A stretch of DNA of 54,194 nucleotides from Acidobacteriota bacterium (GTDB lineage Bacteria; Acidobacteriota; Vicinamibacteria; Marinacidobacterales; SMYC01), in NCBI GenBank assembly GCA_004356105.1, contig SMYC01000091.1, positions 1-54,194 on the forward strand. The letters run 5' to 3'. Position numbers and translations under genes: made by a program. Shown in pieces: positions 33,109 through 42,849 of the stretch. Position 1 is the stretch's first letter. Every line of letters begins with the position of its first letter. A model generated the notes under the pieces. That model did no database searches, was not told the DNA's origin, and was given only the letters and a program-made list of their open reading frames with translations.

Positions 33109-34173
33109 CTAGCGGGCACTCCACTCGACAGTAGCAACGTCGCCGAGAGACAGAGAGGTACCGGGTTTGAGGAGCGAGGTGCGTTCGCGGGCGTCGTGGT
33201 CGAACACACCGTTCGAGCTTGCGGTGTCGATCGCGTATAGGACGCCCGCGATCTCGATGATGAGAAGATGCACGCGCGAGATCGTTCGGTCCGCCAGAAC
33301 TCTGCCGGCATCGCAGCGGCGGGAGCGGCCGAGCAGAATCCCCGACTGCACGGCGCGGCGCCCGAGGATGACCGTCGCGACACCACGCGACGAGGTGATG
33401 AGCAGCTCGCCATACGGCGTTTCGTTCTCGTCGACGAGTTCATGGACCGCCATCTCGGGACCGGCGACGTTGTGAACGAGGGTTGGAGACGAGGAGAGCG
33501 AGGGCAGGTCGTCAACCTCCCATGCTTTATCGCTCTCGGCTTCCCACTGATTCGATTTCTCGTCCGTCTCGACCTCGTCGAGGTAGAGGCGGGCCGGAAT
33601 CTGAGCCCAGCCCGCGTCGGGGTCTTCCGGCCATGGCGCGTCCGCGCCGATGGTGGCGAAGACAAGCAGGGTGTAGTTGCCTACGCGAACAAAAGCAGGT
33701 CCGTCGGCTTCGAGCGCTCTGAGCCTCTTCCCTCGTTCGTCGACAAATGCAGTCGCAGACCGCAAATCGAGCAACCGATAGCGGCAGCTACGGACCGGTG
33801 CCCGGTACGGGAACAGCAACAACGCGACGTGCCGCAGCGACAAGCTCGCGTCGTCTTTGAGGCGAAGGTCCGCCTTGGAGTGACGCCCGATGGTTGCGGT
33901 GCTCACGAGATCTGGCTTCGCTGCCAGAAATGCGGCTCCGTGCAAGGCGTCGGCGCTCATCGCAAGGAGCGTAACTCCCGGACGTTCCGCGTGCGCGGTG
34001 AGCCACTCACGAATCTGGGAGTAGTGCTTCGTGAACTGCTCCCGCAGTGGCATGCGGGTTGTCGATGGGAGGACATCGTCGACGGAAAGACCCAACAAGG
34101 TCTTTTCGTCCCTGGACGTGGACGGGGCGTCCGAGTTGCTGTTGACCCAAAATATCCGGGACTCGTCGCTCAT
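33109..34173 (-). CDS. protein with two FHA domains
   Basis: A 354-residue protein with two phosphothreonine-binding FHA domains. The first (about 75-150) has IGRHSKADLRL and SLRHVALLLF. The second (about 255-350) has LGRSRRCDAGRVLADRTISR, VHLLIIE and ASSNGVFDHD. Between them is an acidic linker. It is a plausible reader of the Ser/Thr kinases at 19-27 kb. The ATG at 34173 has no Shine-Dalgarno of its own because a 23-bp tandem duplication copied the start region (see next feature). No enzymatic domain is seen. Confidence 0.8.
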   Translation of the reverse strand: MSDESRIFWVNSNSDAPSTSRDEKTLLGLSVDDVLPSTTRMPLREQFTKHYSQIREWLTAHAERPGVTLLAMSADALHGAAFLAAKPDLVSTATIGRHSKADLRLKDDASLSLRHVALLLFPYRAPVRSCRYRLLDLRSATAFVDERGKRLRALEADGPAFVRVGNYTLLVFATIGADAPWPEDPDAGWAQIPARLYLDEVETDEKSNQWEAESDKAWEVDDLPSLSSSPTLVHNVAGPEMAVHELVDENETPYGELLITSSRGVATVILGRRAVQSGILLGRSRRCDAGRVLADRTISRVHLLIIEIAGVLYAIDTASSNGVFDHDARERTSLLKPGTSLSLGDVATVEWSAR

Positions 34174-34196
34174 GGTATCCGGGACTCGTCGCTCAT
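34152..34196 (-). repeat. tandem duplication of the start-codon region with an 8-codon leader ORF
   Basis: TATCCGGGACTCGTCGCTCAT occurs twice (34153-34173 and 34176-34196), period 23 bases. On the minus strand the upstream copy has its own ATG (34196) with GAGG upstream and reads MSDESRIP then TGA. That TGA overlaps the ATG of the FHA gene. The ribosome-binding site serves the upstream ATG, so the FHA protein may be made by reinitiation. Confidence 0.8.
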
Positions 34197-34295
34197 TGGA
34201 ACCTCGGCGCCTATTATGTGCGACCCGAGCGCGGTCCTCAACAGTCGCAAGGTCGGTCGTCGACGAGGTGGCGCTACCCTCTCAGGCGGCACCAA

Positions 34296-34330
34296 CAAAA
34301 GAAAAAGCCGGGAGGCGCACGCTCCCGGCT
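34296..34330 (-). terminator. rho-independent terminator of the exb/ton cluster
   Basis: On the minus strand a perfect 9-bp stem AGCCGGGAG / CTCCCGGCT (34330-34306) is followed by TTTTTCTTTT. It lies 20 bases past the last exbD stop, so transcription of the cluster ends here. Confidence 0.9.
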
Positions 34331-34350
34331 AGAATTACGAGCAAAAATCG

Positions 34351-34800
34351 CTAGGGGAATCCGCCGCCGCCGCCCGCGAACGGATCCGGCGGGACGATCC
34401 CAACGCGCTCCACTCCATTTCCTCGAGCCACATCCAGGATCGCGACGATCTCGCCGTACTTCAGCGAAGGCGCAGCACGGAGGAAGAGCGTCTTGTCCGA
34501 ACGGGTCTCGAAGATGTCTCGAATGCGAAGCGGGAGCTCATCGAGCGTGATCGGTTGCTTGTTGATGGTCACATTGCCTGCCGCGTCGATATTGAGCACT
34601 AGCTGGTTTGGATCGAGCGGGATGTCTTCCGCAAGGTTTTCCGCTGATTCGGGCAGCTCTACGTCGTGGCCCGCTTGGGTCAGTGGCGTCACCACCATGA
34701 AGATGATGAGCAGTACCAACATGACGTCGATAACCGGCGTCACGTTGATATCCTTCATGGCACCGCCAGAAGCAGCACTTCCACTTGTTGACATTCCCAT
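34351..34800 (-). CDS. exbD: ExbD/TolR-family biopolymer transport protein
   Basis: A 149-residue inner-membrane protein: short cytoplasmic N-terminus, INVTPVIDVMLVLLIIFMVV transmembrane helix with the conserved Asp (VIDVM), then a periplasmic domain. It forms the proton-driven stator with ExbB and energises a TonB or TolA-like partner. Start ATG 34800 has AAAGGAG upstream. The N-terminus is Ser/Gly-rich and differs from the sibling exbD 34 bases upstream, which suggests non-redundant roles. Last gene before the terminator. Confidence 0.9.
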   Translation of the reverse strand: MGMSTSGSAASGGAMKDINVTPVIDVMLVLLIIFMVVTPLTQAGHDVELPESAENLAEDIPLDPNQLVLNIDAAGNVTINKQPITLDELPLRIRDIFETRSDKTLFLRAAPSLKYGEIVAILDVARGNGVERVGIVPPDPFAGGGGGFP

Positions 34801-34834
34801 AAGATCGCTCCTTTCAAAGGCTATGAAAGACGAA

Positions 34835-35248
34835 CTAGCCGGTAATTCTCTCCGTGATCAAGCCGATTTCGTCTGCTCCTGCGTCGCGGCAAAGCTCCAT
34901 CAATCGCATGACATCGCGGTATTCCAATCCCTCATCTGCCTTGAGAAAAAGAATTCGCTCCGTTTTGCCTGCGAAGGCTTCCGAAAGCCGGGTGACGAGC
35001 TCGGCTTCGGGTATAGGCTGCATGTTGAGAAAGATCGTGAGGTCCAACCGGATGGCTACGTTGACGACGTCTTCAGTGTCCGGATGCTCGCTGGAATATT
35101 CCGCTACCGGAAGCTTGACGTCGACGCCTTTTTGGAGCAGAGGGGTAATGACCATGAAGATGATGAGCAGCACCAGCATGACGTCCGCGAGCGGCGTCAC
35201 GTTGATCTGGCTGTTGAGGTTGTCCTCTCGACCTGCGCCCGTTCCCAT
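34835..35248 (-). CDS. exbD: ExbD/TolR-family biopolymer transport protein (second copy)
   Basis: A 137-residue paralogue with the same helix and Asp (INVTPLADVMLVLLIIFMVI). It carries a short periplasmic domain with a Tyr/Glu-rich segment absent from its sibling. Start ATG 35248 follows AAAGGAGACACG. Two ExbD subunits with one ExbB are typical of TonB-type motors in several phyla. Confidence 0.9.
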   Translation of the reverse strand: MGTGAGREDNLNSQINVTPLADVMLVLLIIFMVITPLLQKGVDVKLPVAEYSSEHPDTEDVVNVAIRLDLTIFLNMQPIPEAELVTRLSEAFAGKTERILFLKADEGLEYRDVMRLMELCRDAGADEIGLITERITG

Positions 35249-35301
35249 ATCGTGTCTCCTTTATTGAGTCATTGCTTAATGCTCAATGCGACGACAGCAG
35301 T

Positions 35302-35979
35302 TTAGCTGGCCGTCCTCTTGGCCATGTAGTCGATGAGCTCGGAGGCGCTGTTGTCCATCTCGACGGTGAAGCCTTCCACGCGCGCGATGAGATAGTTGAA
35401 CGCCCACACTGCCGGGATCGCTACGAAGAGACCAAAAGCCGTGGCCACGAGAGCCTCGGCGATTCCGGCCGAGACGGCGCCGATTCCACCGGATCCTGTG
35501 AGAGCCATGCCGCGGAAAGCGTTGATGATGCCCGCAACCGTTCCGAAGAGGCCGACGAAAACAGCCGTCGCACCGACCGTGGCGAGACCCGAGAGGCCCC
35601 TCTTGAGGTCGGTGAGGTTGAGCGCGGTGGCGCGCTCGATCGCGCGGTGAGCCGCGTCCATCATGTCGGCGCGGGTTCCCTCACCACTCTCTTTCTGATA
35701 CTGGTACTCTTGAAGGCCAGCAAGCAGAACTCTTGCCAGGTGGCTGTTCCTCACTTCCTTCCCGCTCGAAACCTTGATGGATTCCTGGATCTTGCCGTCT
35801 TTCAACAGCTTGGCCACCTTCGGCGCGTAGAGCCTGGACTGCGTCTTCGCTTTACGGAAGGTCATCCACCGCTCGATCATCACGCTCAAGGAATAGATGG
35901 ACATGACCAACAACGTGAAGTTCACTGCCCTCGCGGTGAATCCCATGTGCTCCCAAATATCGATTAAGCTAAACGACAT
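35302..35979 (-). CDS. exbB: ExbB/TolQ/MotA-family proton channel
   Basis: A 225-residue three-helix membrane protein: the first helix near 17-38, the cytoplasmic loop with HRAIERATALNLTDLKRGLS, then two further helices (LATVGATAVFVGLFGTVAGI, ALVATAFGLFVAIPAVWAFN) with the conserved Gly-rich patch and a Thr likely involved in the proton path. It supplies the channel used by the two ExbD proteins. Start ATG 35979 has AGGAGGAG upstream. Confidence 0.92.
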   Translation of the reverse strand: MSFSLIDIWEHMGFTARAVNFTLLVMSIYSLSVMIERWMTFRKAKTQSRLYAPKVAKLLKDGKIQESIKVSSGKEVRNSHLARVLLAGLQEYQYQKESGEGTRADMMDAAHRAIERATALNLTDLKRGLSGLATVGATAVFVGLFGTVAGIINAFRGMALTGSGGIGAVSAGIAEALVATAFGLFVAIPAVWAFNYLIARVEGFTVEMDNSASELIDYMAKRTAS

Positions 35980-36070
35980 TATCTCCTCCTGTTTGTCTTA
36001 GGTGCTCTGAGCTCAGAACGGCCACTCTGGTGGCGTACGAGCTCGCTAAAATTAAAATAACCAAAAGAAA

Positions 36071-36817
36071 CTAACCCAATGTGAAATTCACCGTCACCGT
36101 CATCACGATCGGCACCGGTACGCCGTTCAACAACGTGGGCTCGTATTTCCACTGCCTCACCGCGTCAATGGCCGACTGATCCAGGAGCGGGATGGAGCGA
36201 AGAACGCGCACGTTCGTGACGTTTCCGTTAGGATCGATGATGGCCTCGAGGATGACGATACCCTTCACCCGGGCTTGCTTGGCGATATCGGGATATCTAG
36301 GGGTGACATCTACGATCTTCTTCGGCGGGCGGATATCACCGCCCACGCGCACGGGCTCTGCCTTTACCGGCGGGGGAGGTGCGTCCGGAAGCCCGCCAAC
36401 GATGCCGCCGATGACGCCGCCAGGGACGCCGCCTTCGACACCACCGGCGACGCCGAAATCCATGCCCATGTCGTCCATCGAGATTTCATCCGGGATCTCG
36501 ACGGGCGCCACGAACTGCGGCGTCGTGGCGAGGACGGGACGCGGCGGTCTCGGCCGCGCTTTCGGCGGCGGCGGCGGCGGCGGTGGTGGTGGTGGTGGCG
36601 GCGGCTGGGCCATGAAACTCATGATCCCTTGCGGTGTCGGCATATTATCGGTCGCCATCAAAGGAATGATGACCATGCCTGAGACGATTCCGCCCTGAAT
36701 GAACAGAGACATCATGAAGGTCCCGAAAGACCTTCCCGTGGTATTCGAGTCGGCCAAAAGGGCCAGATCGAACAGCTCTTTCTTGGGCACTTCTATTTCC
36801 TTAGCGTTCTTGGCCAC
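36071..36817 (-). CDS. tonB: TonB-family energy transducer
   Basis: A 248-residue protein: one transmembrane helix near 36-52, a Pro-rich stretch (PPPPPPPPPPPPPPKARPRP near 72-92), a Gly/Val/Pro linker (GGVPGGVIGGIVGG) and a C-terminal TonB domain ending QWKYEPTLLNGVPVPIVMTV. It spans the periplasm to outer-membrane receptors. The frame starts with GTG 36817 and AAAGGAG at 11-base spacing. It is followed by exbB 90 bases downstream. The linker differs from the classical Pro-Lys repeat. Confidence 0.88.
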   Translation of the reverse strand: MAKNAKEIEVPKKELFDLALLADSNTTGRSFGTFMMSLFIQGGIVSGMVIIPLMATDNMPTPQGIMSFMAQPPPPPPPPPPPPPPKARPRPPRPVLATTPQFVAPVEIPDEISMDDMGMDFGVAGGVEGGVPGGVIGGIVGGLPDAPPPPVKAEPVRVGGDIRPPKKIVDVTPRYPDIAKQARVKGIVILEAIIDPNGNVTNVRVLRSIPLLDQSAIDAVRQWKYEPTLLNGVPVPIVMTVTVNFTLG

Positions 36818-37297
36818 GGCGTTCGGCGCTCCTTTCGGGAGATTTATGAACGACTCTGACTAACAGTAATAAGTTCGCTCTAATCTGTATCGTTTTCTCA
36901 CCAGGCGAGATGATCCCATCTTGCTTTACGCCTTAGACACCATGATTCCGACAAAGGTTCCCGTCCGATCGAGAAATCTGATGGGAGCCCAGAATCGCAG
37001 ACATGGCGTCAAAAATTACACACAAGACGAATGTTAGAGGGACCCGTCGAGTGGCGTATGAGATAGATGGAACGTAACCCATTTGTTCAATCAAATCCAA
37101 AACGGGTGCTTGGAGGACCCCCGTCTAATTCGAGCAAGCTATGCTAATTCGCGATTCGCAGCGTGTCAACCCTTCCGCCTACGCCCCTACGCCCGCCTAC
37201 GCCCTGCGGGCTACGGCGAGGCAAGCCCCCACCTGGGCCGACACCAGGGGCCTTGGCTCGCCGAAGCTGGAATGAAATGCGTTAGCGAAGGCGGCGG
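36818..37297. other. noncoding gap between two tonB genes with a REP-like element
   Basis: No gene is supported. The palindromic element at 37194-37226 (CGCCTACGCC ... CGGCGAGGCAAGC) matches the one inside the second kinase. A fragment CCTTGGCTCGCCGAAGC (about 37251-37267) is a further, rearranged half. The rest is unremarkable; no strong promoter is seen. Confidence 0.55.
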
Positions 37298-38089
37298 CTA
37301 GTGCAAATTGAAACGGACGATTAGGTCCGCTAGGGACTTTATGGGACGTCCGTTTTTGGTTGCGGGTGAGAAACGCCAGCTCGACTCGACGACGCGGATG
37401 GCCTGCTCATCGAGCTCGGGAACCGAGGACAGGATCTTCAACACGTGGACGAGGCCTTGTTCGTCGATGACGACTCGTAGCCTGACGGAGCCGGTGACCT
37501 TTTCGCGAATCGCCTCCTCCGTGTAACGGGGTGGAGGCCTTCGGATCGGGCGGGGACCCACGTCGGGATTCGGAAAACGTGGGAGCTCGGTGCCGGTGCC
37601 GCCAAGTAGGCCACCGGGCAAACCGCTCGGTACTCCGCCGAGGACGCCAGCGAGCACGCCCCCGGGCAGGCCGTCGAGGTTGCCGTCGTCGAACCCGTCC
37701 TCGACGCCGGGACCGAGATCGAAGGTGGGACTCAAGATCGCGTCCGGGATCGCAGCGAAAAACATCTTGCTGTCGAAGGTAGTGCTCGCGGCGGGGACGG
37801 GTTGGGATGCTGGTGTGGCCTCTGGGGATCCCCTCCGGATGGGTGGCGGCGGCGGGGGAGCGAATTGCAAGAACGCTGCGGGCAGAGCCGGCGACAAATC
37901 GATTTGTGTGGAGAACAGCGAAAGGAAGGCGAGCGTGCCAATCGCGGCCGCGTGAACGACGAATCCAAGGGACACACTCAAGCGGTGGCGGACACCAGCG
38001 TGATGACAACCGGCAGCAAGAGAAAAAAGATCCGCCGACGGCTCCTCCTCCTGATCGGGCGAGAGCCCCTCGTCCACGATGCTCGCCAT
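37298..38089 (-). CDS. tonB: TonB-family energy transducer (second copy)
   Basis: A 263-residue TonB homologue: hydrophobic segment at about 40-60 (LGFVVHAAAIGTLAFLSLF), an APPPPPP patch, a Gly/Leu/Pro linker (GGVLAGVLGGVPSGLPGGLL) and a C-terminal TonB fold ending ATKNGRPIKSLADLIVRFNL. Start: ATG 38089 with AGGGGA upstream is preferred over the TTG at 38119. A 480-base gap separates it from the exb cluster, so it may be transcribed separately. Confidence 0.82.
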   Translation of the reverse strand: MASIVDEGLSPDQEEEPSADLFSLAAGCHHAGVRHRLSVSLGFVVHAAAIGTLAFLSLFSTQIDLSPALPAAFLQFAPPPPPPIRRGSPEATPASQPVPAASTTFDSKMFFAAIPDAILSPTFDLGPGVEDGFDDGNLDGLPGGVLAGVLGGVPSGLPGGLLGGTGTELPRFPNPDVGPRPIRRPPPRYTEEAIREKVTGSVRLRVVIDEQGLVHVLKILSSVPELDEQAIRVVESSWRFSPATKNGRPIKSLADLIVRFNLH

Positions 38090-38170
38090 CGCAAAATATC
38101 CCCTGATCCCATTGTACAACGAGAGCGGCTAGAGGACGGACGGCCTGCGAGAGGCAGGTAGCCGATAGCT

Positions 38171-38293
38171 GATCTTAGCCTCTAACCCGTCAGAACCGAG
38201 GATTTTGTACCACGTTCTGAAGCAAATTCTTTCTTATCCCTGCTGTGTGGTTTGGATTTAGAACGCTTTCAGGTTTACCTGGTTAGATCTTAG
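38171..38293. mobile_element. MITE-like element with 8-bp target duplication
   Basis: A 107-base element (38179-38285) is flanked by GATCTTAG direct repeats (38171-38178 and 38286-38293). Its ends, TAACCCGTCAGAACC and (inverted) TAACCAGGTAAACC, form imperfect terminal inverted repeats. The right flank lies across the secF stop codon (38290-38292). Nearly identical in reverse orientation to 54023-54194, apart from a nested insert there. It encodes nothing, so it would need a transposase in trans. Confidence 0.7.
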
Positions 38294-39240
38294 ACTCGTG
38301 CTTCCGTTGACTTCGCTTTAGCGCGGCTTCGGCGCGGCCCTTTCCTTAGCCCGCGCCACCACAGCACGATCGGTGAGGCGATCGCGATCGACGAGTACGT
38401 GCCGATGATGACGCCCACCACCAGCACGAAGGAAAACGGTCTCAAGACCGCACCGCCCATGACATATAGAGCAATCACGACGAATAGCGTGAGGCCCGAC
38501 GTCAGTACCGTTCGACGTAAGGTCTGATTGATCGAGAGGTTGATGATCTCTTCGAGAGAGCTCCGGCGAACGAGCTTTCGGTTCTCGCGCACGCGATCGA
38601 AGATAACGATCGTGTCGTTGACGGAGTAGCCCACCAGTGTCAAAAAGGCGGCAATGACGTAGAGCGTGATCTCGAGATTGAAGATCGAAACGAGCGCGAG
38701 CGTCAGCACCACGTCATGGATGACCGCGACGGTGGCGCCGACGCCGTATACGAACTCGAAACGGAACGCGATGTAGAGGAGCATGGCCACGAGCGCAAAG
38801 AGCGTGGCATTACGCGCCTTTTTTCGAAGCTCCTCGCCGACCACTGCGCCAACGATCTCGGTGCTCGCGTCCGCCAACTTATTGTTCGGGATGTTTTCGA
38901 GCGTTTTCAGGATCGTGTTGGCGGCCTCGTCGAGCTCGCCGCCGTCACCGGCCTGCCGCCCGGCGCGAATCATGACGGTGTTGAGCTCCTCGCTGCCGTA
39001 GCGCTGGATCACCGAGCCTTCGATGCCCGCGTCCCGGAGCTCTCTTCGAATCACGTCGACTTCGGGTCTGTTCTCGAATTTGACGTAAACGATCGTGCCT
39101 TCGGAAAAGTCGATCCCATATCTCAAGCCCCCCTTGCGGGCGGCGTCGAGCGCGCCGACGATGGTCACGATCAGAGAGAACCCAATGAAGTACCAACGGT
39201 ACTTCAGCCAGTCGATTTTAGTATCGCCAATGAAATCCAT
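38290..39240 (-). CDS. secF: protein translocase subunit SecF
   Basis: A 316-residue six-helix protein that pairs with SecD to drive Sec-dependent export using the proton gradient. Conserved segments: GIDFSEGTIVYVKF near 38, YSVNDTIVIFDRVRENRKL near 203 and LRRTVLTSGLTLFVVIALY near 238. It follows secD by 12 bases. A MITE-like repeat sits against its stop codon. Confidence 0.96.
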   Translation of the reverse strand: MDFIGDTKIDWLKYRWYFIGFSLIVTIVGALDAARKGGLRYGIDFSEGTIVYVKFENRPEVDVIRRELRDAGIEGSVIQRYGSEELNTVMIRAGRQAGDGGELDEAANTILKTLENIPNNKLADASTEIVGAVVGEELRKKARNATLFALVAMLLYIAFRFEFVYGVGATVAVIHDVVLTLALVSIFNLEITLYVIAAFLTLVGYSVNDTIVIFDRVRENRKLVRRSSLEEIINLSINQTLRRTVLTSGLTLFVVIALYVMGGAVLRPFSFVLVVGVIIGTYSSIAIASPIVLWWRGLRKGPRRSRAKAKSTEARV

Positions 39241-39252
39241 TTTGCTCTCGTT

Positions 39253-40800
39253 CTAGATGCTCAGCGCTTCAACTTGCCGCCGCCCGCCGAGGACCGCATC
39301 GAAAATGAAGCGCGAGACGAAAATGGCCGTGAACATGTTGGAGAGAAGTCCAATGCTCAGTGTCACGGCGAATCCTTGAATAGGACCCGTGCCGAACTGG
39401 AAGAGGATCGCCGCCGCGACGAGACTCGTGAAGTTGGCGTCGAAGATCGGCCGGAAAGCCTTGCCGAAGCCCGCGGAGATAGCGGTGCGCGGCGTCTTTC
39501 CGGCCCGCATTTCTTCTTTGATGCGCTCGAAGATGAGCACATTGGCATCCACCCCCATTCCAATGGTCAGGATGACCCCTGCGATACCGGGCAATGTGAG
39601 GGTTGCCGAGAAATAAGCCAGGGCCCCGACCAGGATGAGTAGATTCAGGAGGAGGGCGACGACCGCGTTCAAGCCGGAGAGGCGGTAGTAGAGAATCATG
39701 AACAGCAAGACGGTCGCGAGCCCCACGAGCGAGGCCGTGATGCCGCTCCGGATAGAATCGGCTCCGAGGCTCGGGCCGACGGTAAGCTCTTGCTGATATT
39801 CGAGCGATGCGGGAAGCGCGCCGGAGCGCAGCTTCAACGCGAGATCGTAGGCTTCCTCTGTCGTGTAGTTCCCTGTGATTTGTCCGCGGTCATAGATGAC
39901 CCCTTCGATGGTGGGCGCCGAGATGACGCTGCCGTCGAGCACGATGGCGAGCATCTGGCCGAGATTTTCCCGCGTCGCCGTCTGGAAGCGCGCGGCCGCC
40001 TCCGGCTTGAGCGTGAAGCCGATGTCGGGCCGATTGGTTTGGTTGTCGATACCCGAGCTCGCGTTTTTCAAGTCGCGTCCGGTGATGACAGGCGTACGTT
40101 CTAACAGATAGTACATTTTGTTGCCGGCTTCGTCGGCCACGCCAGGCACGATCTCGGTTCCGGGCGGTAGCGGTAGCCCGCCGGTCAGTTGGTCTTCGGA
40201 GAGCGCCATGGAGCGTGCGATCTTCAGCTCGAGCTTGGCCGTTGACTTGATGATATCTTTCGCGCGGGCCACGTCGTCGAAGCCAGGAAGCTGCACGAGA
40301 ATTTGGCTCCCCCGATCGCCATGGGGCGCGATGACGGGCTCGGCGACGCCGAGCGCATCGACGCGTCGCCGGATGGTCTCGATGGCCTGGGTGACCGTGT
40401 CTTCCTGGAGGAGGGCCAGCTCCGTGGAACGCATTTCGAGCTCAAAGTCCGAAGCGCCCAAGCTGCGCACGTCCCATGCGGGATAGCCGTTGTCGATAAT
40501 CGTACGGAACTCGCCACCTCTATTCGCCTCGAGACCCGACACGACAAGTTTGCCCGGCTCCACTTTTTCGATATTGCCAAAGGCGATGCTCTCGTCATCG
40601 AGCACACGTTCCAGATTGTCTACAAGCTCGTCCGTGACCGCGTTCAAGGCGTCGATCGTATTCACCTTCATGATGAGGTGGATGCCGCCTTTGAGATCGA
40701 GGCCGAGCTTGATCTTCTCATTCGGTGGGTAGAAAGACCAGGTGCATCCCGCCACGATGACGAGAATGAGCGCGGCCTTCCAACGCAAGTTCTTCTTCAT
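39253..40800 (-). CDS. secD: protein translocase subunit SecD
   Basis: A 515-residue protein with an N-terminal helix, a large periplasmic domain (IKLGLDLKGGIHLIMKV opening) and a six-helix RND-like C-terminal half (TLPGIAGVILTIGMGVDANV, IFERIKEEMRAGK). It acts with SecF and YajC. ATG 40800 (MKKNLRWKAAL) fits family N-termini; the frame extends to an ATG at 40842, which is less typical. The true start is therefore uncertain by 14 codons. Confidence 0.94.
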   Translation of the reverse strand: MKKNLRWKAALILVIVAGCTWSFYPPNEKIKLGLDLKGGIHLIMKVNTIDALNAVTDELVDNLERVLDDESIAFGNIEKVEPGKLVVSGLEANRGGEFRTIIDNGYPAWDVRSLGASDFELEMRSTELALLQEDTVTQAIETIRRRVDALGVAEPVIAPHGDRGSQILVQLPGFDDVARAKDIIKSTAKLELKIARSMALSEDQLTGGLPLPPGTEIVPGVADEAGNKMYYLLERTPVITGRDLKNASSGIDNQTNRPDIGFTLKPEAAARFQTATRENLGQMLAIVLDGSVISAPTIEGVIYDRGQITGNYTTEEAYDLALKLRSGALPASLEYQQELTVGPSLGADSIRSGITASLVGLATVLLFMILYYRLSGLNAVVALLLNLLILVGALAYFSATLTLPGIAGVILTIGMGVDANVLIFERIKEEMRAGKTPRTAISAGFGKAFRPIFDANFTSLVAAAILFQFGTGPIQGFAVTLSIGLLSNMFTAIFVSRFIFDAVLGGRRQVEALSI

Positions 40801-40890
40801 GGGAACACGACTCCAAATGCTGCTTTCGTTCTTGGCGCTCATGGCGCCCTTGGCCCTTGACCCTTGGCAATGACGCGAAGCGACGCGACT

Positions 40891-41205
40891 TCAGGAACGC
40901 TTCGATGGCTCCTCGTCCAGTTGAGTGACGGCCGACTTCGCGACTTGAACTTTCACGCTGTCAGCCACCTTCAACTGAATGCGATCGTCGTGCACACCGA
41001 CGACGGTCCCGTAGATGCCGCCGGTCGTCAAGACACGGTCGCCATTCTTCAACTCGTCTCTCATTGTCTCCGTTTCCTTTTGGCTCTTGCGCATGGGCCT
41101 TATCATGATCAAGTAAAACAAGCCGAAGATGATGAGGATCAGTACGAACTGGTTACCGAAAAACGAACTGGGAGCCTGCCATGTTACGAACCAAGGGCTA
41201 AACAT
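40891..41205 (-). CDS. yajC: preprotein translocase accessory protein YajC
   Basis: A 104-residue SecDF partner: one N-terminal helix (FVLILIIFGLFYLIMIRP) and the conserved cytoplasmic part (LKNGDRVLTTGGIYGTVVGV). ATG 41205 gives the usual length; the frame is open far upstream but that part overlaps tgt. Its location between tgt and secD matches the classical tgt-yajC-secD-secF order. Confidence 0.93.
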   Translation of the reverse strand: MFSPWFVTWQAPSSFFGNQFVLILIIFGLFYLIMIRPMRKSQKETETMRDELKNGDRVLTTGGIYGTVVGVHDDRIQLKVADSVKVQVAKSAVTQLDEEPSKRS

Positions 41206-41237
41206 CCTTGTAATGATAGTGCACTGATTTTCGGGCA

Positions 41238-42374
<1,137 letters not shown>

Positions 42375-42395
42375 TTATTTTCTGTCAGAAAATAA
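42375..42395. promoter_or_regulatory. inverted repeat TTATTTTCT-gtc-AGAAAATAA upstream of tgt
   Basis: A perfect 9-base inverted repeat with a 3-base centre, ten bases before the tgt ATG. No Shine-Dalgarno is visible for tgt, so the site could be an operator or a small hairpin at the mRNA start. Confidence 0.5.
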
Positions 42396-42472
42396 CCGCG
42401 TCTTTTCGACGTCTGCTCCTTCTAACATCTTCAATCCAAAAGCCTCGAGGGTGACACCGACTGAATTAGGCC

Positions 42473-42502
42473 TTGACAGGGCCATATAGCCTTCTTTATG
42501 CT
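42473..42502 (+). promoter_or_regulatory. consensus sigma-70 promoter for the Lys-rich small protein
   Basis: TTGACA (42473-42478), 18 bases, TATGCT (42497-42502). It is the best -35/-10 pair in the window. The predicted leader is about 210 bases. Confidence 0.8.
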
Positions 42503-42513
42503 ACATCTAGTAT

Positions 42514-42614
42514 GCCAAGGGCAGACTCAAACGATTTCTAGTGTTGTAGCTCTTCGTAGCAAACGGCGTTCTTTGGACCTCGTGTCCTGAGAGAGACTGT
42601 TTGAGTTTCTTGGC
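42514..42614 (+). promoter_or_regulatory. structured 5' leader of the small-protein mRNA
   Basis: Two stacked helices close a branched region: GCCAAG (42514-42519) with CTTGGC (42609-42614), and ACTCAAAC (42525-42532) with GTTTGAGT (42599-42606). Inside, GGAC (42575-42578) pairs with GTCC (42584-42587). The long leader hints at post-transcriptional control of the small protein. Confidence 0.5.
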
Positions 42615-42720
42615 GTGTGAGCGGAAGTTCGAGATGTCATTTAATAAAATTTCTGTGTTGCAAATAAGTGACGTGTTCGGACCCCTTCGCTCTATCCCCT
42701 AAGGAGAGGAGGCAATAGTT

Positions 42721-42795
42721 ATGGCAAAGAAAAAGGCTGCTGCAAAGAAGAAGGCTACGAAAGTCACCAAAAAGAAAGCTGCAAAGAAGAAATAG
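42721..42795 (+). CDS. 24-residue lysine/alanine-rich basic protein
   Basis: The reading begins MAKKKAAAKKKATK and continues in the same composition (14 Lys of 24). It resembles the Lys/Ala-rich tails of histone H1-like proteins (HctB/AlgR3 style) but stands alone. It has an unusually strong double Shine-Dalgarno, AAGGAGAGGAGG (42701-42712), a consensus promoter and a perfect terminator, so it is expected to be abundant. Roles such as DNA or RNA compaction are inference. Confidence 0.8.
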   Translation: MAKKKAAAKKKATKVTKKKAAKKK

Positions 42796-42820
42796 CGACT
42801 TCCTCAGGGGTATCGAGAGC

Positions 42821-42849
42821 GGGGGTGATTCCTTCACCCCCCTTTTTTT
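42821..42849 (+). terminator. rho-independent terminator of the Lys-rich gene
   Basis: GGGGGTGA (42821-42828) pairs with TCACCCCC (42834-42841) and is followed by a run of eight T. Confidence 0.92.

Noticed and set aside
33268..34332. 354-codon plus-strand ORF opposite the FHA gene
   Set aside because: Antisense shadow with random composition and no domain; the FHA signature is on the other strand.
36540..36610. Simple repeat at GGCGGCGGTGG in tonB as a contingency (phase-variation) tract
   Set aside because: It encodes the proline-rich spacer of TonB with mixed codons, so polymerase slippage need not be invoked.
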